Assembly: GCA_013398295.1 (NCBI GenBank)
Contig: VZSF01008499.1
Location: forward strand, 834,899 to 898,898
DNA from: Chionis minor
Taxonomy: Eukaryota; Chordata; Aves; Charadriiformes; Chionididae
Length of the DNA stretch: 64,000 nt
Reading direction: 5' to 3'
Under the pieces are notes generated by a model. That model saw nothing but the letters and a program-made list of their open reading frames with translations, was not told where the DNA came from and did not search any database. Position numbers and translations under genes: made by a program. This document shows positions 51,061 through 61,765 of this stretch, one piece after another (positions within the stretch are counted from its first letter, which is position 1; each line of letters begins with the position of its first letter).

Positions 51061-52338
51061 GTGAGGCTTTCTAAGAATGTGCTAACTGCTCCTGCCCATC
51101 AAGCTAATTAAACGCACGCAGACTAGTTTTACTGCCTTATACTGCGGTGCGGTTTCTGACCGGGTTTTCAGAGTAATTCGTGTCATGGCGCTTCGTGAAC
51201 TCAACGCAAACCTGATACCAGCTCACATACTTGATGCTCTAACACCAACTTCATTTTTGCATGTTAGTCCAATTCTGGTTTTTCTAGGAAGAATAAATGA
51301 ACCCCCAAACTGCGTTGTATTCGTTATGACTGGCAGTTTACTTTTCCACTGGATTTTCTTAGCACCGCTCTTCTTTCTGTTTTTTTTTAAGACTTTAGGC
51401 TTGTAATTCCTTTTCTGAGTGGATAGAGTTGTTTCTGTGGCTGAAGTGCAGCGACCATTACTAGCCTAGGCCTAGTAGTCCCTCTATAAAATTATCTCTC
51501 TAAACATGAGACACTTGAAAAGTTTTTCTCTTGGACGTAACAGAGTACTTTTGTACATCTTATGAACTCTCTCAGGCTTGATCTAATGCTGCTGCTAAAA
51601 TGGCCCTATTTTCAGAGCTGGTCGCCTATTCTGTCTCCGTAGGGAGGTGGCTTTTGAAGTTTGCAGGATGAAGTAACAGGAAAAAAATCCTAAGCAAGGA
51701 TGCAGTATTACTCAAAATGAGTCCTACGGTGAAATGAACTGTTTGTAACGCTGTGTTTGGGCTATGCACTTTCACTGGACTACAGGTTACACTGCGGTGC
51801 TGCGTACGGGCTGGTCTAAAGAGAAATGGTAAGACTTCTGATAGCTGAAATACTAGCAGGAAAAAAGAAATTTTTGTTCACTCAGATTTTCCATTGTCAA
51901 GTCCCAGAGTACAGGGTTACAGAAAAATGTAACAGGGCAATTTTTTATAACAAGTGTAAGAGTTTAATTATCTTTCTGTGAATAGAACAAAGTGTTTTAC
52001 TGATTTGGAAATGGTCTAATCTTATAGTTTTTCCTAAGACAAAACTCCCAGTGGAGCCACTCCCTTTTCTTGTAGTTATGATTAAGATGATTTGTTTCCA
52101 AACTACAGAAACAAACTAGAGAAAGTAGGCGCAAGGAAGCATACACTTTAAAACACAAACAGGGGTCAGCTGCTTTGCTAGGGTGAGGAACAAAAGGCGG
52201 TGACAGCTCATGCTGGAAAGAGATTCCAGTAACAGACTATTTTAGATAATTAATCAGAGAATTTAAGCAATTTAAGCAGCCAGAGAATGTGTGCAAATAG
52301 GTTACCAATGCAAGCATGGGAAGTTCTCTTTATTGTAG
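51061..52338 (+). other. possible first intron or 5' leader region
   Basis: This 1.3-kb stretch links the CpG island to the exon candidate at 52339. Composition falls back to AT-rich within about 100 bases. A 73-codon frame begins at ATG 51185 (MALRELNANL), but its C-terminal half is a run of hydrophobic residues from a T-rich tract and I recognise no family, so it is probably chance. The last bases, TTCTCTTTATTGTAG, form a reasonable splice acceptor. Confidence 0.4.
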
Positions 52339-52453
52339 GGAAGTTTCTTGCTTGGATTGTGTTGCTCTGGGGCGCTACATATGGCCATACGGTCTGCAGC
52401 TCTGATGACTATTCTCTTTGCTGTGCCAATAGCAAGAACCTTAAATGAACTAG
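52339..52453 (+). CDS. candidate first coding exon with signal peptide
   Basis: A 115-bp segment lies between a pyrimidine-rich TTCTCTTTATTGTAG acceptor and a TAGGTGAGTG donor. The first ATG, at 52381, has G at +4 and opens a frame that stays open to the donor: 24 codons and one base, so the exon would end in phase 1. The peptide begins MAIRSAALMTILFAVPIA and continues RTLNEL: a short basic start, a hydrophobic core of about 13 residues and small residues near position 18, the layout of a secretory signal peptide. An in-frame TAG overlaps the acceptor, so the frame cannot extend upstream without splicing. A signal-peptide exon ending in phase 1, after a non-coding exon in a CpG island, is common for secreted and single-pass membrane proteins. 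I do not recognise the gene, and no following exon is certain. It could be chance. Confidence 0.4.
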
Positions 52454-54797
52454 GTGAGTGTAAGGAAGCGTGAGGAATACTGTAATGGTGATATAAAAGA
52501 CTTCATGCTCCACATTCTCAGAAGAGAAAAGCAATTGCTGAAATCAGGCTGATCTAAAACAGGCAGGGAAAGTAAGGAAGGAGAAAGGAGCAAATCACAT
52601 CTTCAGATCTCTTGGTTAATTTTTTCCCGTGGAATTATGTAGCTTGCAGTTATTAGGAGTCATGACGGTGCAAGATTGTAAGGCAAACATTGGAAGAGAA
52701 AGTAAGGAGAAAGTTCTACAGTTGTTTTTTTACCCTTTTTGATATTATCAATAAAATGACTCGCCATCCCCTCTCCCACTGGTTCACTTGCTGAGTGTTC
52801 ACTTAAATTATTCAATTCAGCTTTCAATGAACCGTTAAAAATGAGAAGTCAAGGTTAGTCTTTAATGACATGTCCATAAAACTAAGTACTAAAGTCTTGT
52901 ATATTTGTCTTATTCTGATTAATGCTTTCTTTAAAAAATGGGTCTTTAACCATTCTACCACAGTCTGTTTCAAAACAGATCACATTGTGAAATCAAAACA
53001 TAAGTAAGAGTTTATACTACAATATAATACTCAAAACATCAGTAGCAGTCAAAACCTGGTTATGTCATGTAATAAAAGGTAAAATATCACAGCCATTATG
53101 AAGATAAATGCCACCTGTTTGAAATTCTAAAAAGATACTGAGGCTCAAAATAATCAATCCAAAAAGTTGAGGTAGAGTTTGTAGCAAATACAGCTATTTT
53201 CCTTTTAATTGAAGTGAGTTGTTAAACCAAAAGATGTTGTAAATTATATCTTAGTTAAAAAAAAGAAAAAAATCAAGCACTTCAGTAATCTGAGGAAACA
53301 GACACAGCATTCTAAATTATCAACAAGGAAATATGTCTTAGAAGGTACTGGCCGTATTTTGTATCTACTCTGTAGACGAGCAGCAAGTTTTCTTTTTTCA
53401 TATGACCTTACTTATTTTAAAAAAGTTCAGTATAGGCAAAAAGAAGTGTTTTAAAATAGTTACTGGAAACTACAGGACATGCTTTAAAGAATTTTGTTGT
53501 AATGATGTTTAGAAATCATTACGTTTCAGCTTGCACATTTAATAGCAAATGAAAATTGGGCCGTGGAGAGCTGCCATTAGAGTTTCTTCCATGTTTTGCA
53601 CTATTCCTTTTTAAAGATCTTTATTGCCTATGTGTTTATTAAAATTCAGTGCATTTATTTAGATGCTTAGTGTTGCAATTAAGATTTTTAGGACTTGAAA
53701 TTTAAATAAAGCAAAGTTTCACATTTGACATAACTTTGAATACTCTTTTGCGCATGTTTTGAGCATTTGAGATACGGCTCTCATATATATGATATATATT
53801 CAGCAAGTCTAGCATAAGTAGTTGTACTAGGAGTGGAGATTCAAGTTTATCATTGGACAGCTATTAATATTTTTAAATCAGTGATTAGGGCATAAGTCTT
53901 TGTTCAAGAAAGCAAAACTGCTGAGGACAGAATATTAGTATTTTTTAATTTTAAAATCCCAACAGGATTTAAGCATCTGCGTAAATGGGCTAGGGCTTCT
54001 AGCTAGAGTGTAAAAAAACAGATGTTTTTTTTTGTAACAAAGGCAGCAAAATTTGTTAGAGACAGCAGGGGTATTTTTAAGGTCTTTGGTTATAGATCCA
54101 CCTGCTGTGAAGAGACCATGTTAATATCTCTACTGAAGCCTTTTACTTGTAAGGCAGGTATTGATTACTACTCATTTGGTAACATGATGTTCTTCCAGTT
54201 TTTTGGTTGTCCTACTGAGGTGATGCCACTCTTAGGTCAGTGCTAGTGTTGCTTTGTCATTTGGCTCCTCGTTTATGGCTTGTGGCTCATACAGGATGCT
54301 TATTTATTTTTGTAGATGCAAAGTCTGGAGCAAGCTGACATGTACTCCCTTTTCGTAGGAGTGCAGGTTTCACTGCTGTCAGTTGTTCTGTTGCTCCATG
54401 ACCTAAGTCAGACCAAATATGTTCTTTAGGGACTAATTTTACTTCACCATAGAGAGACCTCAGCAAGTCCTGTTTTTTCCTTCAGATCCCAAGTAAATTT
54501 GAACTTTAGGGCTTCCACATTCACAAGATTCCACATTCCACAAGATTCAACCTTTGGGAGAATCTCACCCCATCACAGCATAGTCTTTTGAGATATTCAC
54601 TTCCACTTATTTTTTATCTGTATTTCCTATTATATGACTTTGTTAAGTTGAATCAATGCCCTTGCTAAGAATATTACTGCTTTCGCATTTAATTGCAGAG
54701 TATTTTTACTAACATTCTCGTTTGATCGAAATGCCCCCTTCCATAGTTCAGACCCTTTTAAGCACCCTCCTTGCTCCTTGAATTCGGCAGTATTGTG

Positions 54798-54839
54798 GCC
54801 CTTATTCATAATTTTATATAGCCCTTATTCATAATTTTA
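54798..54839. repeat. 19-bp direct duplication, 23-bp period
   Basis: The 19-mer GCCCTTATTCATAATTTTA occurs perfectly at 54798-54816 and again at 54821-54839, separated by TATA. It is a recent-looking tandem duplication caused by replication slippage or a similar event. Confidence 0.95.
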
Positions 54840-57800
54840 CTGCTCTGACTCCTTAAATTAGTTCCTTTGTGTTTCTTAGAGCCAACTTGCAAATTGATTT
54901 TATTCTTGCATATCCATACTAGAAGTAGCTGTTCCAAGAGAATTGTGCCCTGTTAGCAGACGTATTTGAACAAGCCACCTCCTCGTGCAAGTGAGCACCA
55001 GTAGGCTAATTTCTTACAGGCAGCACGCTAAGCCTAGCTGCTAACCAAGTTGTGACCTTAAGTATTATTTCTGAGAGGGTATTTCTTTCATGAGACCCCC
55101 TGTCTTTACCTCCTTTGCATATGTATCTGCCTGAACGTGAACGGAATGCTCTGCTGTCCCTACTTGAGTGGGCACTTCTCTGACCTAGGGCAAGGAGAAA
55201 AATGCCTGAAGACTCCCATCCCAGCATGGGTCTCCGGGGCACAGAGCAGTCTGAAGCCGTCCCTTGGGACCATTTGGCTGTGCCTCGCACTTTACGCATG
55301 GCTATGCCCATTGATTGTTCCAGCTAAGTCCATACAAAAAATAGGTCAGCCATGCAGTGGCTCAGGAAGAGAGCTTTGATTGTGTGGGTTGTAATCTAGA
55401 AAACAGGGTGTGTTCATGCATCATCATGGAGGAGGCTGGAACCAGTTCCAAAGATTTTATCGAGCGTTGTGGAATCTAGCCCTTAGACAGCTTGTTGTAT
55501 GACAGAGTTGCAGGGAATATCCCATGCAAGTCATGCGATTGTTTCAGTGTGAGTAAAAATTTCCTACTATAAGGCAATGTGCTAAAATCCTTTGATTATT
55601 TTCTCCTTCACAAATGGAAATTGAAAGAAACATTCACAAAGTGAATCTCTTCCTCAGCCTCATTCTAAGGGATTTCAGAACAAAAATGTATCACTCTTTT
55701 GGGCAAAATATATTTTGTGGAAATCCTCCTGATGTAAGTCTAGAATGTCATCAGTTCTAGAGGGTATGGTAAAATTCACAGTTTCTGTGATGCCACATAA
55801 AGTAGTTGCTGCTAAACTCTCCACTTTTCATGAATAATAGCACAGTTATTTTTGAGATCCCACAAACAGGGTTCTCCATATTAGACAGGAGTGTGATGAC
55901 TGCCTTTCTAATGCTGACCAAGGTAAACGTACATTTAATTTCATTTTAACCTTGCATTTCGCTTGGCACTTGATACAGATGGAGACTGACAAAAGTTGTT
56001 CAGGGAAAGCTGATTTCCCTCTTCAGCAAATACAGAAACTCTTCACACACGAAAGAGCATTAGTAAAAGGCTGACTGCAGTGGAGGAGTACCTCAGCAAG
56101 GTTTCCAGTTTGCTGCTTGGAAAAATTGGGATTTTGCATTTGCTCATAATTATTTCTATGATTTGAAAACACAAGACAATATACCCAGCTGCTGTTAATA
56201 GGGAGGGGTGTCTGCTTATATTAATAGCTGTGTGGCTCCCTAGTCCTGACTGCAGGCACCCTGGAGCCTAAAATACTCATTGCAGTTCCTGTTTTAAATA
56301 GCACTGCTAAAAATGGCAAAATTTCCATGTCTTTGGAGAAAGCATGCATCAATCTAACTTTAAATTTCCTTTTTTTTTCTTTTTGCCAAAATTGTCATCA
56401 TAGTTGTCTACTTGCACTGGCAAACTGAGAGTGCAAAACCCCCTGCCTTGTCTTGCGGAAAATATTTGGTGGATTGATAAACTCCAAATTTTGATGAAAA
56501 TATAGCCATTAGTCCACAGAACTCACAAAGCATGTTTAGAGGTAGGATTTTAGAATTTCCACGTGGGAAGAATGGTATGAAGAGAACAATAGTTTTGTGG
56601 CTTAAGAAACTTAGCAAGGCTTTTGGTCAATGTGGAACTGATTATTAATTTTTTTTCTCAAAAACTTCAGGAAATCATGACAGGAATAATTACAATTAAT
56701 TTTAGATCAAATCAAATGCTTATTTTGATGCAGTTAACGTTACAAGTTCCCAAACAGGTTGCATGATATTAATTAAACCAGCCAAGAGGAAATGCCTTTC
56801 CTATAAGCAATTACAGAGCCTTCAAAAATGACAGAAGTTAAACCTGGTGTATGTTGGGATTGAAGCTACAGGGTGAGGACACCTTCCTTGTTCTGCTTTT
56901 ATATATAGCACCTACACCCTTTGATGAATCCTTCCTGCAAAATCTATTTGAATTTCACTTGTAGAAATGCTCAGGTGTTTCGATCTCGTATTTATTTTTA
57001 AAATCTGGCTGCAAATTTTTATAAGGTTTGACCTGATTTTTGTAAATCACTCAGATCTGAACTCCTGGCCAAAAAACCTTGTGCAACTCTGTTCAAAAGA
57101 ACTGGATTCACTCCTTAGCTTAGCTGCAATCTTTCTTTTGTGATCTCTGGCATGCCTTATTTTGCCACTTCTAAAAGAAGCATCGTAAGGCTTCCTTTCG
57201 TATCCCATTTTTCTGTCTTAGCTATTCAGAGGGCATAGCCTTCAGGTCAGACACTGTCTTTTACTGTATATTTGTGTATGGCCTTGATCTTAACTTGGGC
57301 CTTCTGGGAGGTTAAAATAAACAAGTAATACACCTAGCAACAGTGATAGAGAGAAAGCAGAATGCAAGACAACATTGGCACAATTTCCCTGCTGAGCATG
57401 AGAGCTCACTAGACAGAAGGTTAAATACCAGTATTTGAGTTTAAGCAAAGGGTCCATAAGAATTTTTACATGTTGACCACATAGAAGTCTCACTGACTGA
57501 ATGGTGGCTTAAACGAATGCTAAAAGGTAATGAAATCATTCTCTTCCCAGACAAAAACATCTGATTGTGTGGTGGCACTGAAACAGCATAGAGGAGACCG
57601 GTCTTTCAATCACGAGTTAGGCATGGCTTGCAGAACATTTTGATAGGCTTGTGAGGCAGAACACTACATTCGTAGTATGACGTTGTAAACCTACAGCTGA
57701 TCTGAACATTAGTATCAATTTGGATCGGTTCTGCACTTACTCTGCATGTTGCATTCTGCAGATCTGTGAGAGATGTAGCATGATAGTCAAGTATGCGTGG

Positions 57801-58495
57801 AAAAAGTCATTGACTGTAACAGTGGTAAATTTTAGAACCAACAGAGTCACAGCTTAGTCTGTTTGAAGTGTGCAGCTATACCATGCAAGAGATGATAGTG
57901 GTGGGCATCATGACAGAATAATTATTCTCTTGGAAGATTAGAGACTGGCACTATCAAATACTAGTAAAAATGTTTTTAACTATTGATTAATATAATATAT
58001 GAAATGTGGTTTCATGAAATCTTCTTTCCAGTTTCTCTTTGAAACTGATTTGCAGTTCTAAGCAATACTAAGTTCTAAGCAAAAATAGGTTTGAACGATA
58101 GAGGGGAATTAAAAGGCAAAAGATCTTTTCAAATAGGCTTTAAAGCAGTGGAGAGCGAGGGGCACTGATGGAATACAGGATTATGACTTACATGTAGCAA
58201 AAGCTAAAAAAGAACATCCATCCCTGCCCATGTTGTGAGCAGACTTCTGTTAGCAATAAATTGTAATAGGGAAAAAATATGATAAGAAACTGAAATGAAA
58301 ATAGTCAGAAAAGCATCTAATGGGGTTGATGTATTTAAAAAAATACAGTTAGGTTTTATTGCAGTTGCTTTAATATACTGTATTGTAAATGGCTGATCTA
58401 GCTAATGCTGGAATAAATATGCAAAAAAAGGAGGTTTATTCAAGTATTTATGTAACATATCCTCAATGTTTTCTTTCCTAGCTGTTACTCTACAG

Positions 58496-58567
58496 CCACA
58501 ATATTTCTATAATCTTTTAATTATATATTAACAATTATTAATATAATACTATTATATTAATAAACAC
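58496..58567. repeat. AT-rich low-complexity tract
   Basis: About 70 bases are almost entirely A and T, with repeated TTAATA and ATTATA words and several partial palindromes. Such tracts are frequent in introns and can act as matrix-attachment or easily unwound DNA, but nothing here shows such a role. Confidence 0.7.
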
Positions 58568-61510
58568 ATGTAGATCTTTAATGTTAAGTTTAGGCTTGGT
58601 ACGCTGTCATTCAGCAAAGAAGCTGCATTGCTTAGGAATGCAGTCCTGTTGTCAGTTTAATATATTATGGGCAATGTGGGATTTAGATGCCTGTTATAAA
58701 TAGAGTTGAAAACTCAGAGCAAAGGTTTATACAACATGAATATTCTGCAAAGATACTTGTGATACTGTGAGAACTTCATTTCTCCATTGTCACAGGATAC
58801 TTGTAAACTTAGTGCATTTGCCTCATTGGAACTTGCCAGGTATAAATATTTAAAAAAAATGTTTTGAATTTTCAACATTACTTAAACCGTAAGCAGAAAT
58901 GTCAAAGGTTTCTGACCCCTTGTAAAAGAAGACTATACACACTGCAGCAAACTTACTTTGCTCCTTGGTTTTTTTTTCACCTGCTGAGAGTGCACACTTC
59001 TCAAGATTCATGGTGCTTCCAGATGCTCCAGAATACCAAAAGGCTTAAAGAAATACTGTCTTCATCTTGGTAGGAAATTCTTCATGAAAGAGAAACTACC
59101 CTTCTTTATCCCTAAACTTGGGTCTCTGGTTATATCCTCTAGGAACTCATGCCTCTCATTCCCTCCCTCTGCTCCAACTATAGACATGGTCTCTCAGCCT
59201 TTTCATTATGCAATTTCTTACATTTCTCAAAAAAGGGGGAACTTGCTATTGCAGCATCCTCTTATTGTGCACATACACAAGCATGTAACCTGTTATTTGT
59301 TATGGGATTTCTTTTACCAAGAACGCAGTTAACAGTAAGTTTAACTTTCCAGTCAAAGGAGCATTTCTTCTCTGGCTAATATTTAACTGAGTATATATGG
59401 GCTTTCTAGGGACCAAAGTTGATTTTGGTCCGTTTTTAGGTTTTCTCCCACTGTTCACTGTCTAGTCTCTCTGTCCTTTCCTCTCTGAAACAGCTGAACT
59501 ATTCTCTGTGCTGGCTTGGAGCTACTATTCATAGCACCGTTATGCAACATAGCAAGTTGGAGACATCCTATTATCCATCCCTGTTTTTGAAATGAATGTG
59601 GTTTCTTAATATAATGAAAACCCAGGTGTTCAGTGGTGCATGTCCATTTTACAGATTCAGAAAACAGCACATATAGAGTGTCTGTTCTTTGATATTTTGG
59701 TGGGAAATACTACTTGAAGGGCCTTTGCTGTGGGACAGCTCCTACACTAAAAGTGAGTGTTGTGGTATCTGAGTGGTTGATCTGTCATTGCATAAGCTGA
59801 AATGCTGAGGCAAAGATCTTTACCAATCACATTTCATATTAGTTTTGGTTCTCAGCGAAGTAAATCTGGGATGACGCCATTACCTCAGTGAGGGCAGTGC
59901 AGCCGAGAACCTCTACAGTCCTTGCCTGCTGCTTCAGGGTTGAGGTTTCAGCCTTCAAGGATGCCTGGTACTAAATGTCCATTGGCCAGCTGTCATTTCC
60001 ACATGCCTACCTGCTGCCACTTCTCTGTAGCTGATGCTCCTCCTTGGAGCCCTAGACTACATACAGTAAGACTCTCAAGCTGTGTTCTGTCCTCATTTTG
60101 CCTGAGGACTGAGACCCAAAGATTCCACCACTGAAGCATAAATGGCCACACCTTGAACTAAGAACTGGGTGGCCTCACAGTTCCTTACCTTCTGTGGTGG
60201 CACAGTGGGAGGAAGGTCTGACTAGCCGTTATCGGTGGTTGCTGACACTCATGCGGTTTCGTGCTGCCTCCCTGGAATGCAGGTCAGGGCCTTCAAGGAA
60301 GCCAGGTAAGTTGTGCTTCCATCCTGGGATCTCAGATGCACGTGCAGCACTAACTGGTATTTCAGAAGGCCTGATGGACAGAGAAAAGAGGTTCCTTATA
60401 GACATGTTATAAAAGAGAAGTGAAATATCTTTAAAAAATAAAATGTAAAACTATGAAACGTTGAATCAGTAACAATGTGTATCTGGCCTGTAACTTACAA
60501 ATCAATGCCGTTTAAAGCAAAATACTAGAAAATAACATACAAAATGTCCAAGTCTACAAAGTTTCTACTTCTTTATTAACACAGAGTAACCTCATTACAC
60601 AATGCAGCAGAACAAGGTATGTCACTCCCTGCCTCCCATTAGATGCTACTGAGGCAAAACACTGAAACTAGAAATCGGATCTGGGCAGCCAAATCAGGAT
60701 GATAAAGATGTATCCTTCCTTAATTTTGCAACAGGGAGTAATATATAACCACCAGAGTCGGTTGAAACACAAGCTGTAACCGCTACAAAAAATTTCCCCT
60801 AAAATCTAAAATATTGCTGAGAAGCTCCTTGACGTTATCATTTCAACATTTTCCATAGACTATATTGTCAGGTTGCAGAAAAATTATTTGCATAAGTACC
60901 CACCACACTTTAGTGGATTTGTAGTAGAGAAAAAGCAATACATCAGTAAGAGAACTGCCTGTGCCTTTGCAAATTGTTTTATTCTATTGCTCATGTTTTC
61001 CTTCTTTCTTACAGATTTTTTAATCCTCATGTCCTTCAACAGGCTTCCTTCTCTACTTTCTTCTGTTTTTTCCTCTGTGCTCCTTTATTCTCTCTGTAGC
61101 TCTCTTCTCTCCTTTTTATCTCTCACATAATAAAGAAGAGCAGATATTGCAAAATAATGCTAAGATAAATGAGAAGAACTATGCTGTCTGAAAAAGGAAA
61201 ATGCTTTGATCTTCCAGACTTAAGAACACTGTGATGTTAACATTGTTGCAGTCAATGCAATTATACAGGTTTTGAGATGAAGAACCATGAACAGTTCTGG
61301 GTACTCTACCTAGAATAACGGGGAAGATTACCCCATGGTTCATACAATGCACAAAGTTCAGGTTCTGTATCACAGAAGCATATTAGTTTGCATGACAAAC
61401 ATTTTTTGTAAGAATTTTTCATATTATTCTAGTCTTTTGGAAAATCCACGTTCTTTGGTGAAATCATCTCCCCTGTTTTATGGAAAAATTATCTGCATTT
61501 TCCCAATGAT

Positions 61511-61765
61511 ATTCTGAGAGGAAATGGCCACAGATTGCGCCAGGGGAGGTTTAGGATGGATATTAGGAAAAATTTCTTCACCAAAAGGGTTATCAAGCAT
61601 TGGAAAAGGCTGCCCAGGGAAGTGGTGGAATCACTATTCCTGGAGGTATTTAAAAGACGGGTAGACATGGTGCCGAGGAACATGGTTTAGTGGTGGTTTT
61701 GGCAGTGTTAGGTTAATGGCTTGATCTTAAAGGTTTCTTCCATCCTAAGTGATTCTTCGATTCTA
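61511..61765 (+). mobile_element. CR1 LINE 3' end, sense, young-looking
   Basis: This plus-strand CR1 3' end starts within ORF2. The frame reads [20 protein letters not shown], then [11 protein letters not shown] and LEVFKRRVD, without frameshift, and ends at a TAG at 61688-61690 that appears to be the element's own stop. The 3' untranslated part contains GTTAATGGCTTGATCTTAAA and ends GATTCTTCGATTCTA. The tryptophan mutated to stop in the 41.3-kb copy is intact here (KHW). The two copies share subfamily features and lie in opposite orientations. Only ~255 bases are present, so the copy is strongly 5'-truncated and cannot move on its own. Confidence 0.95.

Larger units (their letters stand above)
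52454..61510. other. intron-like AT-rich region
   Basis: If the exon at 52339 is real, this is intron plus unrecognised exons. I see no confident coding segment. Weak candidates are 56027-56166 (phase-compatible, plus strand) and 60189-60370 (minus strand), both described among the findings. Small tandem duplications occur at 54513-54547 and 54798-54839. A patch of higher G+C at about 59880-60400 contains two diverged copies of a ~48-bp motif. AT-rich low-complexity DNA lies at 58496-58567. The frame at 55137-55379 shows no domains. Confidence 0.5.

Noticed and set aside
51185..51406. 73-codon ATG frame just right of the CpG island (MALRELNANL)
   Set aside because: The C-terminal half is translated T-rich sequence, no family is recognised, and the start context has no further support. 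It is more likely chance.
54081..54110. TCTTTGGTTAT, matching the start of the miR-9 mature sequence
   Set aside because: The match stops after 11 bases and no stem-loop precursor is visible around it.
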